64,000 nt of DNA. Source: DP-20 sp964539925 (GTDB taxonomy: Bacteria > Desulfobacterota > Binatia > UBA9968). Below, in pieces: positions 29,338-37,792 of this stretch. The stretch covers positions 19,848 through 83,847 of the forward strand of contig CAZILB010000001.1 in the NCBI GenBank assembly GCA_964539925.1, read 5' to 3'. Within the stretch, counting starts at the first letter, position 1. The number at the start of each line of letters is the position of its first letter. The translations under genes were made by a program, and so were the position numbers. The notes under the pieces are model-generated. The model saw nothing but the letters and a program-made list of their open reading frames with translations, had not been told where the DNA came from and searched no databases.

Positions 29338-31461
29338 TTAAATAAACAACGGCACCATGACCAGCGTGATCGTGGCCAAGAGTTTGATCAATACGTGCAA
29401 ACTCGGGCCGGCGGTGTCTTTGAACGGATCGCCGACGGTGTCGCCGACCACGGCTGCTTTGTGGGTCTCGGAACCCTTGCCGCCGTAGGCGCCGGTTTCG
29501 ATGAATTTCTTGGCATTGTCCCAGGCGCCGCCGCTGTTGTTGAGAAAGGTCGCCATCAAAATCCCCGCGATGGTGCCGACCATGAGGAAAGCGGCGACCA
29601 CTTCGGCGCCGATGCCGAACATTCTGAAGATCACTCCCACCGCCACGGGCGTGAGAACCGCGATCGCTCCCGGCAGGATCATCTCTTTCAGTGCGCCGGC
29701 GGTGACGATGTCGACGCACCGAGCGTAGTCGGGCTTGGAGGTTCCCTGAAGAATTCCTGGGTTTTCCCTAAACTGCCGGCGCACTTCATTGATGACATAG
29801 TAGGCGGCCTTGCCCACGGCGCGGATCGCCAGGGCGGAAAAGAGAAAAACCAGCATCGCGCCCAGGAGGCCGCCGACGAAAACTTCCGGCTTGGCGATGT
29901 TGACCGATTCCAGCGTGGCGCCGTAGTGGTGCACCTCGTCGAGGTAGGCGGAAAAAAGCAAAAACGCCGCGAGCGCCGCCGAGCCGATGGCATATCCCTT
30001 GGTCAACGCTTTGGTGGTGTTGCCGACGGCGTCGAGCCGATCGGTCTTGTGGCGTACTTCTTCGGGTTGGCCGCTCATCTCAATAATGCCGCCGGCGTTA
30101 TCGGTGATCGGACCGAAAGTATCCATCGCCAAGATATAGGCCGCGGTTCCCAACATGCCCATGGTGGCGACGGCCGTGCCGAACAGTCCGGCGTTGGGCA
30201 CGCCGCTGGCCGCGCCGAGATAATACGCGCTGAGAATGGCGACCGAAATCACGATAACCGGGACGGCCGTACATTCGAGGCCGACCGCGATACCGGTAAT
30301 GATATTGGTCGCCGGACCGGTCTGCGAAGCTTCGGCGATCGCTTTCACAGGGCGGTATTTGTACTCGGTGTAATATTGGGTGATGTAGACGAAGGCCTGC
30401 GCCATCAAAATACCGATGACGCCGCAAAAGAAAAAGTAGATCCAGGCCGAAGTGGCTTCCGGATGGGCTAGCGGATCCACGGAGAGGAGCCATTTGGAAG
30501 AAATTAATAAACCGACGATCGCGAGCGCGCTGGTGACGTAATAGCCCCGGTTGAGGGCTGCCATCGGATCTTCGTTTTCCTTGCACTTGACGATCATGAC
30601 CCCGACGATGGAGGCCACCAGGCCGAATGCGCGTGCGACCAGCGGGAACAATATGCCCTTCAAGCCAAAGAAGGGATACAAGCCGACGGCGAGAATCATC
30701 GCGCCGATATTTTCCGCCGCCGTGGACTCGAACAAATCCGCGCCGCGGCCGGCGCAGTCGCCGACGTTGTCGCCGACCAGGTCCGCGATGACCGCCGGGT
30801 TGCGGGGATCGTCCTCCGGAATACCGGCTTCGACTTTGCCGACGAGGTCGGCGCCGACATCCGCTGCTTTGGTGTAAATACCGCCGCCGAGCTGGGCAAA
30901 TAGCGCCACGAAAGAGGCCCCGAAGCCGTAACCCACGATGGTAAAAGGAATCTTTTGGGGATCATGGCCCAACGCTTCCAGCAGCCAGTAAAGTCCGCCG
31001 ACGCCGAGCAGGCTCATGGCGACGACGAACAGGCCGGAAACCGCGCCGCCGCGCAAGGCAATTTGCAAGCCGGCATTGAGGCTCGACCGCACCGCCGCCG
31101 CGGTGCGAATGTTGGCGCGGATCGAAACCCACATGCCGACGTAACCCGCAACCACTGAACAAAGCGCGCCGAGAACGAACGACAGCGTGGTCCAAAAGGC
31201 CATCTGAATGGGCGGCATGGGATCGGCGGGACTGGGCGTGCGGGCAAAAGTGTAGAGCAGAAAAATTACCAACGCGAGCAGCGCCGACAAACCGATGATG
31301 GTTCCGTTTTGGCGCGCGAGAAACGCCTCGGCGCCCTCCTTGATCGCATTGGAGATCTCCTGCATCTTTTCCGTGCCGCTGTCCTGCTGAATCACGTAGC
31401 GGGCCAGATAGACCGCAAAGACCAACGACAGAACGCTAATCACCATAACGAACCAGATCAT
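29338..31461 (-). CDS. hppA: membrane proton-pumping pyrophosphatase, K+-independent type
   Basis: 707 residues with about 16 membrane segments. Active-site motifs: GGGIYTKAADVGADLVGKVE, DDPRNPAVIADLVGDNVGD, DNAGGIIEM and KAAVVGDTVGDPFKDTAGPS. The segment VGNTTKALTKG carries Lys where K+-dependent enzymes have Ala, as in the Rhodospirillum-type H+-PPase, so it should be K+-independent. It couples pyrophosphate hydrolysis to proton export across the inner membrane. The start overlaps the tatC stop by one base (TAATG). Confidence 0.96.
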   Translation of the reverse strand: MIWFVMVISVLSLVFAVYLARYVIQQDSGTEKMQEISNAIKEGAEAFLARQNGTIIGLSALLALVIFLLYTFARTPSPADPMPPIQMAFWTTLSFVLGALCSVVAGYVGMWVSIRANIRTAAAVRSSLNAGLQIALRGGAVSGLFVVAMSLLGVGGLYWLLEALGHDPQKIPFTIVGYGFGASFVALFAQLGGGIYTKAADVGADLVGKVEAGIPEDDPRNPAVIADLVGDNVGDCAGRGADLFESTAAENIGAMILAVGLYPFFGLKGILFPLVARAFGLVASIVGVMIVKCKENEDPMAALNRGYYVTSALAIVGLLISSKWLLSVDPLAHPEATSAWIYFFFCGVIGILMAQAFVYITQYYTEYKYRPVKAIAEASQTGPATNIITGIAVGLECTAVPVIVISVAILSAYYLGAASGVPNAGLFGTAVATMGMLGTAAYILAMDTFGPITDNAGGIIEMSGQPEEVRHKTDRLDAVGNTTKALTKGYAIGSAALAAFLLFSAYLDEVHHYGATLESVNIAKPEVFVGGLLGAMLVFLFSALAIRAVGKAAYYVINEVRRQFRENPGILQGTSKPDYARCVDIVTAGALKEMILPGAIAVLTPVAVGVIFRMFGIGAEVVAAFLMVGTIAGILMATFLNNSGGAWDNAKKFIETGAYGGKGSETHKAAVVGDTVGDPFKDTAGPSLHVLIKLLATITLVMVPLFI

Positions 31462-32228
31462 TACTCCTCCTCATCCCTGATACTTTGATGGCTGTCACTA
31501 TCATCATCCCTGCGCCACAGATAGGCGACGCCGATGCTGACGCCATAGAGCAGCAACATCGGCAACGCCAGCAAACTCTGATTGATGACATCGGGCGTCG
31601 GCGTCAGCATGGCCGCAATCACGAAAATCGCCACCACCGCATAGCGAAACGTCCGCAACATGAAACGGTAATTCCACACGCCGATGCGCACCAGAAAGAA
31701 CGAAAGCACCGGCAACTCGAACGTTACCCCAAAAACCAAAACCATGCGAAAAAAAAAGGTGAAATAGTCACCTATTCGGATAGCCGGATCCACCCCAAGG
31801 TGATCGTACTGTTCGATGAAATAACCGAACGCGACCGGGAGCACCACTCGATAACAGAAATACGCCCCGCTCAGGAAAAAAAAAGTCGCGCACAAAACAA
31901 ACGGGATCACCCAGCGTCTTTCCCGGTGCGTCAAGCCGGGAGCGACAAAGCGCCAGATCTGAAAAAAAATGTACGGGCAGGAAAACAGCACGCCCGCAGC
32001 CAGGGCGATTTTGATTTCAACGAAAAACGCCTCGGTTACGCCGGTTCCGATGAGATTCTGCCCTGGCCGCAAATTCCGCCGCAGCGGCGCCACGACAAAT
32101 TCAAAGATCGCGTCTGAGAAAAAGTAACAAACCGCCGCAGCCAGGACCACGGCCGACGCTGATTTGACCAAACACCAGCGGAGATCTTCCAGATGCTCCG
32201 TCAGCGTCATTAGATAATTGTTGGCCAC
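31461..32228 (-). CDS. tatC: Sec-independent protein translocase TatC
   Basis: 255 residues with six membrane segments. The N-terminal LTEHLEDLRWCLVKS carries the conserved Glu used in signal recognition; YIFFQIWRFVAPGLTHRERRW and FGVTFELPVLSFFL follow. TatC binds twin-arginine signals; no tatA or tatB lies in the window. The start is a GTG at 32228; an ATG at 32210 is possible but less complete. A likely Tat substrate is the MBL protein at 59570-60490, whose N-terminus reads MNRREAL. Confidence 0.94.
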   Translation of the reverse strand: MANNYLMTLTEHLEDLRWCLVKSASAVVLAAAVCYFFSDAIFEFVVAPLRRNLRPGQNLIGTGVTEAFFVEIKIALAAGVLFSCPYIFFQIWRFVAPGLTHRERRWVIPFVLCATFFFLSGAYFCYRVVLPVAFGYFIEQYDHLGVDPAIRIGDYFTFFFRMVLVFGVTFELPVLSFFLVRIGVWNYRFMLRTFRYAVVAIFVIAAMLTPTPDVINQSLLALPMLLLYGVSIGVAYLWRRDDDSDSHQSIRDEEE

Positions 32229-32255
32229 AATCCGCTATCACAGACCGAAGCTATA

Positions 32256-32290
32256 AAAAAGGGGAAGGTGATAAAACCCTTCCCCTTTTT
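32256..32290 (-). terminator. bidirectional-looking terminator
   Basis: A perfect 13-bp stem (32256-32268 with 32278-32290), A-rich on one side and T-rich on the other, loop of 9 bases. It ends transcription of the lipoprotein gene on the minus strand 36 bases past its stop and insulates tatC-hppA. Confidence 0.9.
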
Positions 32291-32326
32291 CGGCTGCCCT
32301 GAACCCGATGAAGGTCAACTCACAAA

Positions 32327-32533
32327 TTAGTTGGTTTTTTCTTCCTCTTTTTTTTCAGGCTCGGGGGCTGCCTCCTTCATAGGCTCAGCTGCCGGGGCCT
32401 CTGGCGCTGGCGCTGGCTCCGCTGCTGGTGGCGGCGGCGGCGGAGCGGGCTCCTCTTTCCTACCGCAACCGACAATCGTTAGAGTTAAAGCGAACAGGGT
32501 AACTACCGATAATGACATCCATTTCTTTCGCAT
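32327..32533 (-). CDS. small Pro/Ala/Glu-rich lipoprotein
   Basis: 68 residues. A lipoprotein signal MRKKWMSLSVVTLFALTLT ends in IVGC, giving Cys23 as the lipidated residue. The mature part is a Pro run followed by Ala-Pro-Glu repeats and a Glu/Lys-rich tail (PEPEKKEEEKTN), so it is probably an extended periplasmic tether rather than an enzyme. The start is secure: AAAGGAGGTGA lies upstream at ideal spacing. Monocistronic, with its own terminator at 32256-32290 and an AT-rich upstream region containing TATAAG. Function unknown. Confidence 0.8.
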   Translation of the reverse strand: MRKKWMSLSVVTLFALTLTIVGCGRKEEPAPPPPPPAAEPAPAPEAPAAEPMKEAAPEPEKKEEEKTN

Positions 32534-33156
32534 TTTGTCTCACCTCCTTTCCCGTCGCTTATATTTTCAAAGATATTCTATTGAACAATTTTTATTACAT
32601 AACTCCATTTGAGATTCAAGGGTAACACCCGCCCCAATCACGGCAATTTTTTGCCGGTACGGAAAGAATTAAGTGCGTACGCCGCACTTCTCGCGCGCCA
32701 AAGAAAAAGACCGTGCCCCAAACCGAACCCGAGTCGCAACGTCGCGTTGCTTACCAGCCATTGACCGGGCGGCCCACGGAAAAAAATCGGGTCGTCCGAC
32801 GACGAAGGAACGCGCTTGCCCGGTAAAGATCGCGGCGACGCGCGTCGCGCTAGTGGGCAAGATTGGCAGCGGTGCCGAGATCTTTTTTTCTCGCTTTTGC
32901 GATTGCGTCTCGGCCTCCGTGCCATGCGGCGCTTGACTCACAGCGTTTGTGAATAACTTGTTGATAACCTCTGCCGGGTGCTGCGCACAAGGCCAAAATT
33001 AGCGCATCGGAGCGAAATGCTCAGTTTATCAGCTTGAAAACACTAACGATTGCAAGGATTTAAAGTTGAATGGAAGTTTGACAGCAATGAAACGGATCTT
33101 TGCTGGACGGCGCTCGCAAAACTTTTTCTGAGCCTGCCCCGGGCGAAATCTCCGCG
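32534..33156. other. gene-free region upstream of rpsT
   Basis: About 620 bases without a supported gene. Overlapping open frames on opposite strands near 32669-32941 have no recognisable domain or ribosome-binding site. Near 32947-32971 lie TGTGAATAA and TTGATAA, each close to the DnaA-box consensus. The first 60 bases are the AT-rich promoter region of the lipoprotein gene. Confidence 0.45.
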
Positions 33157-33185
33157 TTGACTCCCTGACCGGCCAGTGCTACAAA
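33157..33185 (+). promoter_or_regulatory. sigma70-type promoter of rpsT
   Basis: TTGACT at 33157-33162, 17-base spacer, TACAAA at 33180-33185. Predicted transcription start near 33192, about 25 bases before the start codon. Confidence 0.65.
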
Positions 33186-33216
33186 AAAGAGGCAAATTCT
33201 ATTCGGGAGGAATACT

Positions 33217-33495
33217 TTGGCCGTTCACCCATCCGTCATCAAAAGGCACGCGCAAAGCTTGAAACGGCGTACGCGCAACATCGAGACCAAATCCAAGCTC
33301 AGAACCTTGATCAAAAAAACCCGTCAAGCCATTGAGGCGAAAAACTCGGAGAGCGCCGCCACCCAGCTTCGCGCCGTCGATAAAGCGCTCGGCAAGGCGG
33401 TGCGTCTTGGCGTTATCAAGCGCAATACCGCGTCGCGCTGGTTGTCCAGGTTGTCTCGCTCGTTGGACCGCGCCTCCGCCGCAATCGCGAGTTAA
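33217..33495 (+). CDS. rpsT: 30S ribosomal protein S20
   Basis: A 92-residue basic helical protein with SVIKRHAQSLKRRTRN, SKLRTLIKKTRQAI and a C-terminal RNTASRWLSRLSRSL, matching S20. The start is TTG at 33217 with GGAGGA just upstream. E. coli rpsT also uses UUG, where it takes part in autoregulation; the same may hold here. S20 binds 16S rRNA early in 30S assembly. Monocistronic, convergent with lptE. Confidence 0.93.
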   Translation: MAVHPSVIKRHAQSLKRRTRNIETKSKLRTLIKKTRQAIEAKNSESAATQLRAVDKALGKAVRLGVIKRNTASRWLSRLSRSLDRASAAIAS

Positions 33496-33569
33496 TCTCC
33501 CCTCATTCGCCGCTCACGGCCGGCACCCGCTATCGGCCTCGAGATGGCGACCGCGTTTCTAGCGCCGGG

Positions 33570-34187
33570 TTAGAACATTTCCATGATGCGTTGATAGAGT
33601 TCTCGGGCGAAGCGGTCCATCAACTCACCCCGCACGCCGCTGCGTTCGAACTCGGTCAATTGGATATCCGTCATGCGGCGCACGTCCGCAGCATTCAGGG
33701 TGCCCATGCGAAAGTCGGACGAGGTAGTCACCACCGCGGCGCGCGATCCGCCGTAAATGTCGCTGATGCGCACGCCGTGGCCGCGCCACAGGATTTCGTT
33801 GGGCTCGCGGCGGCGCAATGTGACATCCAGGTGCAACACAGATTCGTACTGGAGCACTTCATCTCTGCGGTTTACCGACGCCACCGAATTGTCCCAAGAT
33901 CGCACGACCCCGCTGACGATGATGTCCGCCGCCTCCAATCGATCGACCACCTTCAAGGGCCCACGCCGGTAAAATTCGCTGCGCAGGGCCGAGGTCAGCT
34001 CCGCCTCCATGCCGACATCCCGGCTGCGGTTCACAAACGGTTCGACGTAGACGGTCTTGGCGTCCGGCGGCAAGAGCGAGCTGGTGCCGACAAACCGATA
34101 GCCGCAACCCGCGAGCAGCGCCAAGCCCAAAAACGCTGGCGCCGAAATCCATCCAGACCACCGACATGGCATCGAAGCTCGCCTCAT
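33570..34187 (-). CDS. lptE: LPS assembly lipoprotein LptE
   Basis: 205 residues with an N-terminal lipoprotein signal ending LALLAGC. The LptE core is recognisable: GCGYRFVGTSSLLPPDAKTVYVEPFVNRS (in segments), ALRSEFYRRGPLKVVDRLEAADIIVSG and RLNAADVRRM-like region. LptE plugs the LptD barrel in the outer membrane. It starts 3 bases after the leuS stop, the same leuS-lptE order seen in many proteobacteria. holA, often next, is absent here. Confidence 0.85.
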   Translation of the reverse strand: MRRASMPCRWSGWISAPAFLGLALLAGCGYRFVGTSSLLPPDAKTVYVEPFVNRSRDVGMEAELTSALRSEFYRRGPLKVVDRLEAADIIVSGVVRSWDNSVASVNRRDEVLQYESVLHLDVTLRRREPNEILWRGHGVRISDIYGGSRAAVVTTSSDFRMGTLNAADVRRMTDIQLTEFERSGVRGELMDRFARELYQRIMEMF

Positions 34188-34190
34188 TGA

Positions 34191-36794
34191 TTATCCCTCC
34201 AAAACGATATTGACCAAGCGGCGCGGCACGTAGACGACGCGCCGAATCCGTTTACCGCCGACAAAGTCCACGACTCTGGGATCGGCCAAAGCGTCGGTCT
34301 GGACGCGCTCCTGCGTCGCATCGGCGGGCACGGTGACTCTTCCCCGCACTTTGCCGTTCACTTGCACAACGATCAAGAGCTTTTCTTCTTCCAGCGCCTC
34401 CTCCGCATAGCTCGGCCATGAAACTTGATCCAACCGTTCTTTAAGGCCCAACTGCGTCCAGAGCTCGCTTGCCATATGGGGCGCGAAGGGAGCGAGCAGT
34501 ACGATCAAAGTTTCGATGCCATGCTTAACGACCGCGGCGGCCGCTGGCGATGTCTGGCTCGACGGCGGGGGAGCCGCCGCGGTCAGCGCATTGCAAAGCT
34601 CCATGATCGCCGCGATCGCGGTGTTGAAATGGAAGCGACCTTCGATATCCTCGGTCACCTTCTTGATCGTCCGGTGGATCAGGCGCCGGAGATCGCGCAG
34701 CTCGAATGATAGTTCAGCGCCGTCGCCACCGCTCGCTGGCAGTCGCCACCGCGTGTGCTGTTGATAGACCAGGCGCCAAACGCGGGAAAGAAAACGGTAT
34801 GCTCCTTCGACTCCCTGATCGCTCCATTCGAGATCCTTCTCGGGCGGCGCGGCGAACAGAGTGAACAAACGGGCGGTGTCGGCGCCGTAGAGGTTGATCA
34901 GCGCTTCCGGATCGACGATGTTTTTCTTCGATTTCGACATCTTTTCGACCCGGCCCTTTTCCACCGCACGATCGCACTCGGGACATTTCCAACCTTCGGT
35001 TTCAGAACCTATGAGGTCGCCCGGAAACAGCCAGCTATGCTCGGGGCAGCGATAGGTTTCTTTGCACACCATCCCCTGCGTCAGCAGATTGGAGAACGGC
35101 TCGTCGACGCAAGCCAGCCCGAGATCGCGCAGCGCTTTGGTAAAAAATCGCGCGTAAAGCAGATGCAATACCGCATGCTCAACGCCGCCGATATACTGAT
35201 CCACCGCCATCCAGTAGCGCCCTTTCTCACGGTCGAAGGGCATTTCAGTGGCACGAGCCGAAGTAAAGCGGAGGAAATACCAGGACGAATCGACGAAAGT
35301 ATCCATGGTATCGGTCTCGCGCTCTGCGGCACCGCCGCATTCTGGGCAAGCGGCCTGCAAGAAAGCCTTGCTCTCCCGTAGCGGTGAGCCTCCGATGCCG
35401 GTGAATGGCACATCCTTGGGCAGCACCACCGGCAATTGCTCCTCCGGTACCGGCACAGGGCCGCATTCGCTGCAATAAACAATCGGGATCGGCGTGCCCC
35501 AGTAGCGCTGCCGCGACACGCCCCAATCGCGCAGCCGATAGCGAACAGCTTTCGTGCCAAATCCCCGCGCTTCGGCGAAGGCCGCGATTTCTTCCTTGCC
35601 GGCCACGCTGCTCAATCCCGAGAATTCCCCGCTGTCGGTCATAATCCCGTCGTCGAGGTAGGCTTCGGTCAGCGTTTCGGATCGAAGCGCGCGGTCCTTG
35701 GGCTGGATAACGACGCGAATCGGCAGGCGGTATTTTTTGGCGAATTCAAAATCGCGCTGGTCGTGGGCTGGCACGGCCATGACCGCGCCGGTCCCGTACT
35801 CCATCAGGACGAAATTGGCAATGAAGATAGGAATGTCTTCGCCGGTGAACGGATTAAGGCAAGAGGCGCCCGTGAACACACCTTCCTTTTCGCCCTCCTC
35901 GGCGCCGCGCCTGGCCTGGCTCAGGCTCTTGATCCGTTCGACAAACGCTCTCACGGCGGTTTCCTGCGCCGTGCCCGCTGCGAGCTCGAGCGCCCGCGGA
36001 TGCTCCGCGGCGAGGGAAACGAAAGTCGCACCGAAGATGGTGTCCGGCCGGGTGGTAAAAATACGCAGCACACCGTCCCGGCCCGCCAGCGGAAAATCGA
36101 TTTCGGCGCCGATGGATTTGCCGATCCAGTGGCGCTGCATGGCGACCACTTTTTCCGGCCAGCCGTCGAGCTGGTCCAGGTCCTTCAGCAACTCCTCGGC
36201 ATAGTCGGTGATGCGAAAAAACCACTGTTCGAGTTCCTTCTGAATGACCGCCGAGTCGCAGCGCCAGCAGGCGCCGTCGATCACTTGCTCGTTGGCCAAC
36301 ACGGTCTCGCAGGACGGACACCAATTGACGAAGGAACTTTTCTTGTAGGCCAGCCCTCTTTTGAAAAATTGTAGGAAGATCCACTGATTCCAGCGGTAGT
36401 ATGCCGGCTCGCAGGTGGCGACCTCGCGGTCCCAATCGTAGGACAAACCCATGCGCTGAAGTTGGGTTTTCATGTAGAGGATATTCTCTCGGGTCCAGGC
36501 TTCGGGATGAACTCCCCTTTCGATGGCGGCGTTTTCCGCCGGCAGGCCGAAGGCGTCCCAGCCCATCGGATGCAGCACGTTGAGGCCGCGCATCCGTTGG
36601 AAGCGCGCCACCACGTCGCCGATGGAATAATTGCGCACATGCCCCATGTGAATCCGCCCCGATGGATAGGGAAACATCTCCAGCACGTAGTATTTGCCCT
36701 TGGCGTTGTCCTCGAGGACCCGGAACGCTTGGCTTTCCGACCAGACGCGTTGCCATTTCTCCTCGATCTCTTTCGCCCGATAACGTTCTTCCAT
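34191..36794 (-). CDS. leuS: leucyl-tRNA synthetase
   Basis: About 867 residues from the ATG at 36794 (MEERYRAKEIEEKWQ); an in-frame ATG at 36824 overlaps the end of nusB by 20 bases and is also possible. Class I motifs: PYPSGRIHMGHVRNY (HIGH) near residue 45 and KMSKSKKNIVDP. The CP1 editing domain carries the TTRPDTIFGATF segment, and the zinc-finger-like CPEC motifs are present. It charges tRNA-Leu, and a tRNA-Leu gene lies in the same window at 20687-20777. Confidence 0.96.
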   Translation of the reverse strand: MEERYRAKEIEEKWQRVWSESQAFRVLEDNAKGKYYVLEMFPYPSGRIHMGHVRNYSIGDVVARFQRMRGLNVLHPMGWDAFGLPAENAAIERGVHPEAWTRENILYMKTQLQRMGLSYDWDREVATCEPAYYRWNQWIFLQFFKRGLAYKKSSFVNWCPSCETVLANEQVIDGACWRCDSAVIQKELEQWFFRITDYAEELLKDLDQLDGWPEKVVAMQRHWIGKSIGAEIDFPLAGRDGVLRIFTTRPDTIFGATFVSLAAEHPRALELAAGTAQETAVRAFVERIKSLSQARRGAEEGEKEGVFTGASCLNPFTGEDIPIFIANFVLMEYGTGAVMAVPAHDQRDFEFAKKYRLPIRVVIQPKDRALRSETLTEAYLDDGIMTDSGEFSGLSSVAGKEEIAAFAEARGFGTKAVRYRLRDWGVSRQRYWGTPIPIVYCSECGPVPVPEEQLPVVLPKDVPFTGIGGSPLRESKAFLQAACPECGGAAERETDTMDTFVDSSWYFLRFTSARATEMPFDREKGRYWMAVDQYIGGVEHAVLHLLYARFFTKALRDLGLACVDEPFSNLLTQGMVCKETYRCPEHSWLFPGDLIGSETEGWKCPECDRAVEKGRVEKMSKSKKNIVDPEALINLYGADTARLFTLFAAPPEKDLEWSDQGVEGAYRFLSRVWRLVYQQHTRWRLPASGGDGAELSFELRDLRRLIHRTIKKVTEDIEGRFHFNTAIAAIMELCNALTAAAPPPSSQTSPAAAAVVKHGIETLIVLLAPFAPHMASELWTQLGLKERLDQVSWPSYAEEALEEEKLLIVVQVNGKVRGRVTVPADATQERVQTDALADPRVVDFVGGKRIRRVVYVPRRLVNIVLEG

Positions 36795-36804
36795 GACGGT
36801 TCGC

Positions 36805-37290
36805 TCACTCGGATGGAGCTTCATGCGCCCGCGCGATTTGATCCAGGACTCCGTTGATGAAAGCCGCCGAGTCGGTGCTGCCGAAGCGCTTGCCGATTTC
36901 GATCGCCTCGTCGAGGCTCACCGGCGGAGGGATATCGGGGCAAAATGTGATCTCGTAGGTCGCCATGCGCAAGATGATCAGATCCACCTTGGCCAGCCGG
37001 TCGAATTTCCAGTTTTCGGTGTGTTTATCAATCAGCCGGTCGATGGCCGCCTGCTGGCTAACCACACCCGAGACCAGTCGGCGTGCGAATTCTTTCGTTG
37101 CACTGGTGCCCTCGAAATGGCGCAGAAAAAAATCCACCGCCCCCGCCGACGCATCGCCGGTGATCTCGATCTGATACAGAGCTTGAAGCGCCAGCTCCCG
37201 CCCTTTGCGCCGGGTTCCCTTGGGAGAACCGCCGGCGCTTTGAGTTTGCTCTTGATCCGACAAGGGGCGCTCGAAAAATTCAGGACTCAA
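36805..37290 (-). CDS. nusB: transcription antitermination factor NusB
   Basis: 161 residues. The NusB fold is recognised by RRKGRELALQALYQIEITG, WKFDRLAKVDLIILRMATYEI and SLDEAIEIGKRFGSTDSAAFINGVLD (in segments). The N-terminal about 28 residues are a polar extension. NusB with NusE binds boxA RNA during rRNA transcription. It follows ribH by 13 bases, the usual ribH-nusB order. Confidence 0.95.
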   Translation of the reverse strand: MSPEFFERPLSDQEQTQSAGGSPKGTRRKGRELALQALYQIEITGDASAGAVDFFLRHFEGTSATKEFARRLVSGVVSQQAAIDRLIDKHTENWKFDRLAKVDLIILRMATYEITFCPDIPPPVSLDEAIEIGKRFGSTDSAAFINGVLDQIARAHEAPSE

Positions 37291-37303
37291 GTAAAGCGGG
37301 CTC

Positions 37304-37771
37304 TCAGGATATTTGCCGAATGACGTGGACCATTTCCACCGCCGTCAAAAGCGCCTCATATCCCTTGTTGGCGTCCTTGGAACCGGATCGATCCATGGCC
37401 TGCTGAACGTCGTTGGTGGTCAACACGCCGAAGCCGATCGGAATGCGATGATTATGCACGGCGTCGCCGATGCCCCGGGTCACCGCTTCCGAAACATACT
37501 CGAAGTGCGGCGTATCGCCCCGTATCACAGCGCCCAGGCAAACCAGCGCGTCGTACTTGCCGCTGGCCGCCATTCGGTCCGCGATCAAAGGAATTTCGAA
37601 GGCCCCCGGCACGCGCACCACCGTCAATTGATCATCGTTGCCGCCGTGGCTTTTAAACCCATCCAGCGCGCCGTCAAGCAGCTTTTCCGTGATGAATTGA
37701 TTGAAGCGGCTGACAACGATGCCGATCTTCAAGCCGCGGGCGTCCTTTTTGCCTTCAATGGTCTTTGCCAT
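37304..37771 (-). CDS. ribH: 6,7-dimethyl-8-ribityllumazine synthase
   Basis: 155 residues from the ATG at 37771; a GTG at 37792 is in frame directly after ribBA. Motifs: IGIVVSRFN, RVPGAFEIP, CLGAVIRGDTPHFEYV and PIGFGVLTT. It condenses the RibA-derived pyrimidine with dihydroxybutanone phosphate to make lumazine, the penultimate step of riboflavin synthesis. Confidence 0.95.
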   Translation of the reverse strand: MAKTIEGKKDARGLKIGIVVSRFNQFITEKLLDGALDGFKSHGGNDDQLTVVRVPGAFEIPLIADRMAASGKYDALVCLGAVIRGDTPHFEYVSEAVTRGIGDAVHNHRIPIGFGVLTTNDVQQAMDRSGSKDANKGYEALLTAVEMVHVIRQIS

Positions 37772-37792
37772 GGCGTCATGAAAGCCCGGCAC

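Noticed and set aside
32669..32941. Overlapping frames on both strands upstream of rpsT
   Set aside because: Neither has a start signal or recognisable domain, and they mirror each other; kept as a gene-free region.
32940..32975. Replication origin
   Set aside because: Only two imperfect DnaA-box-like words and no dnaA, rpmH, gidA or AT-rich unwinding region nearby.
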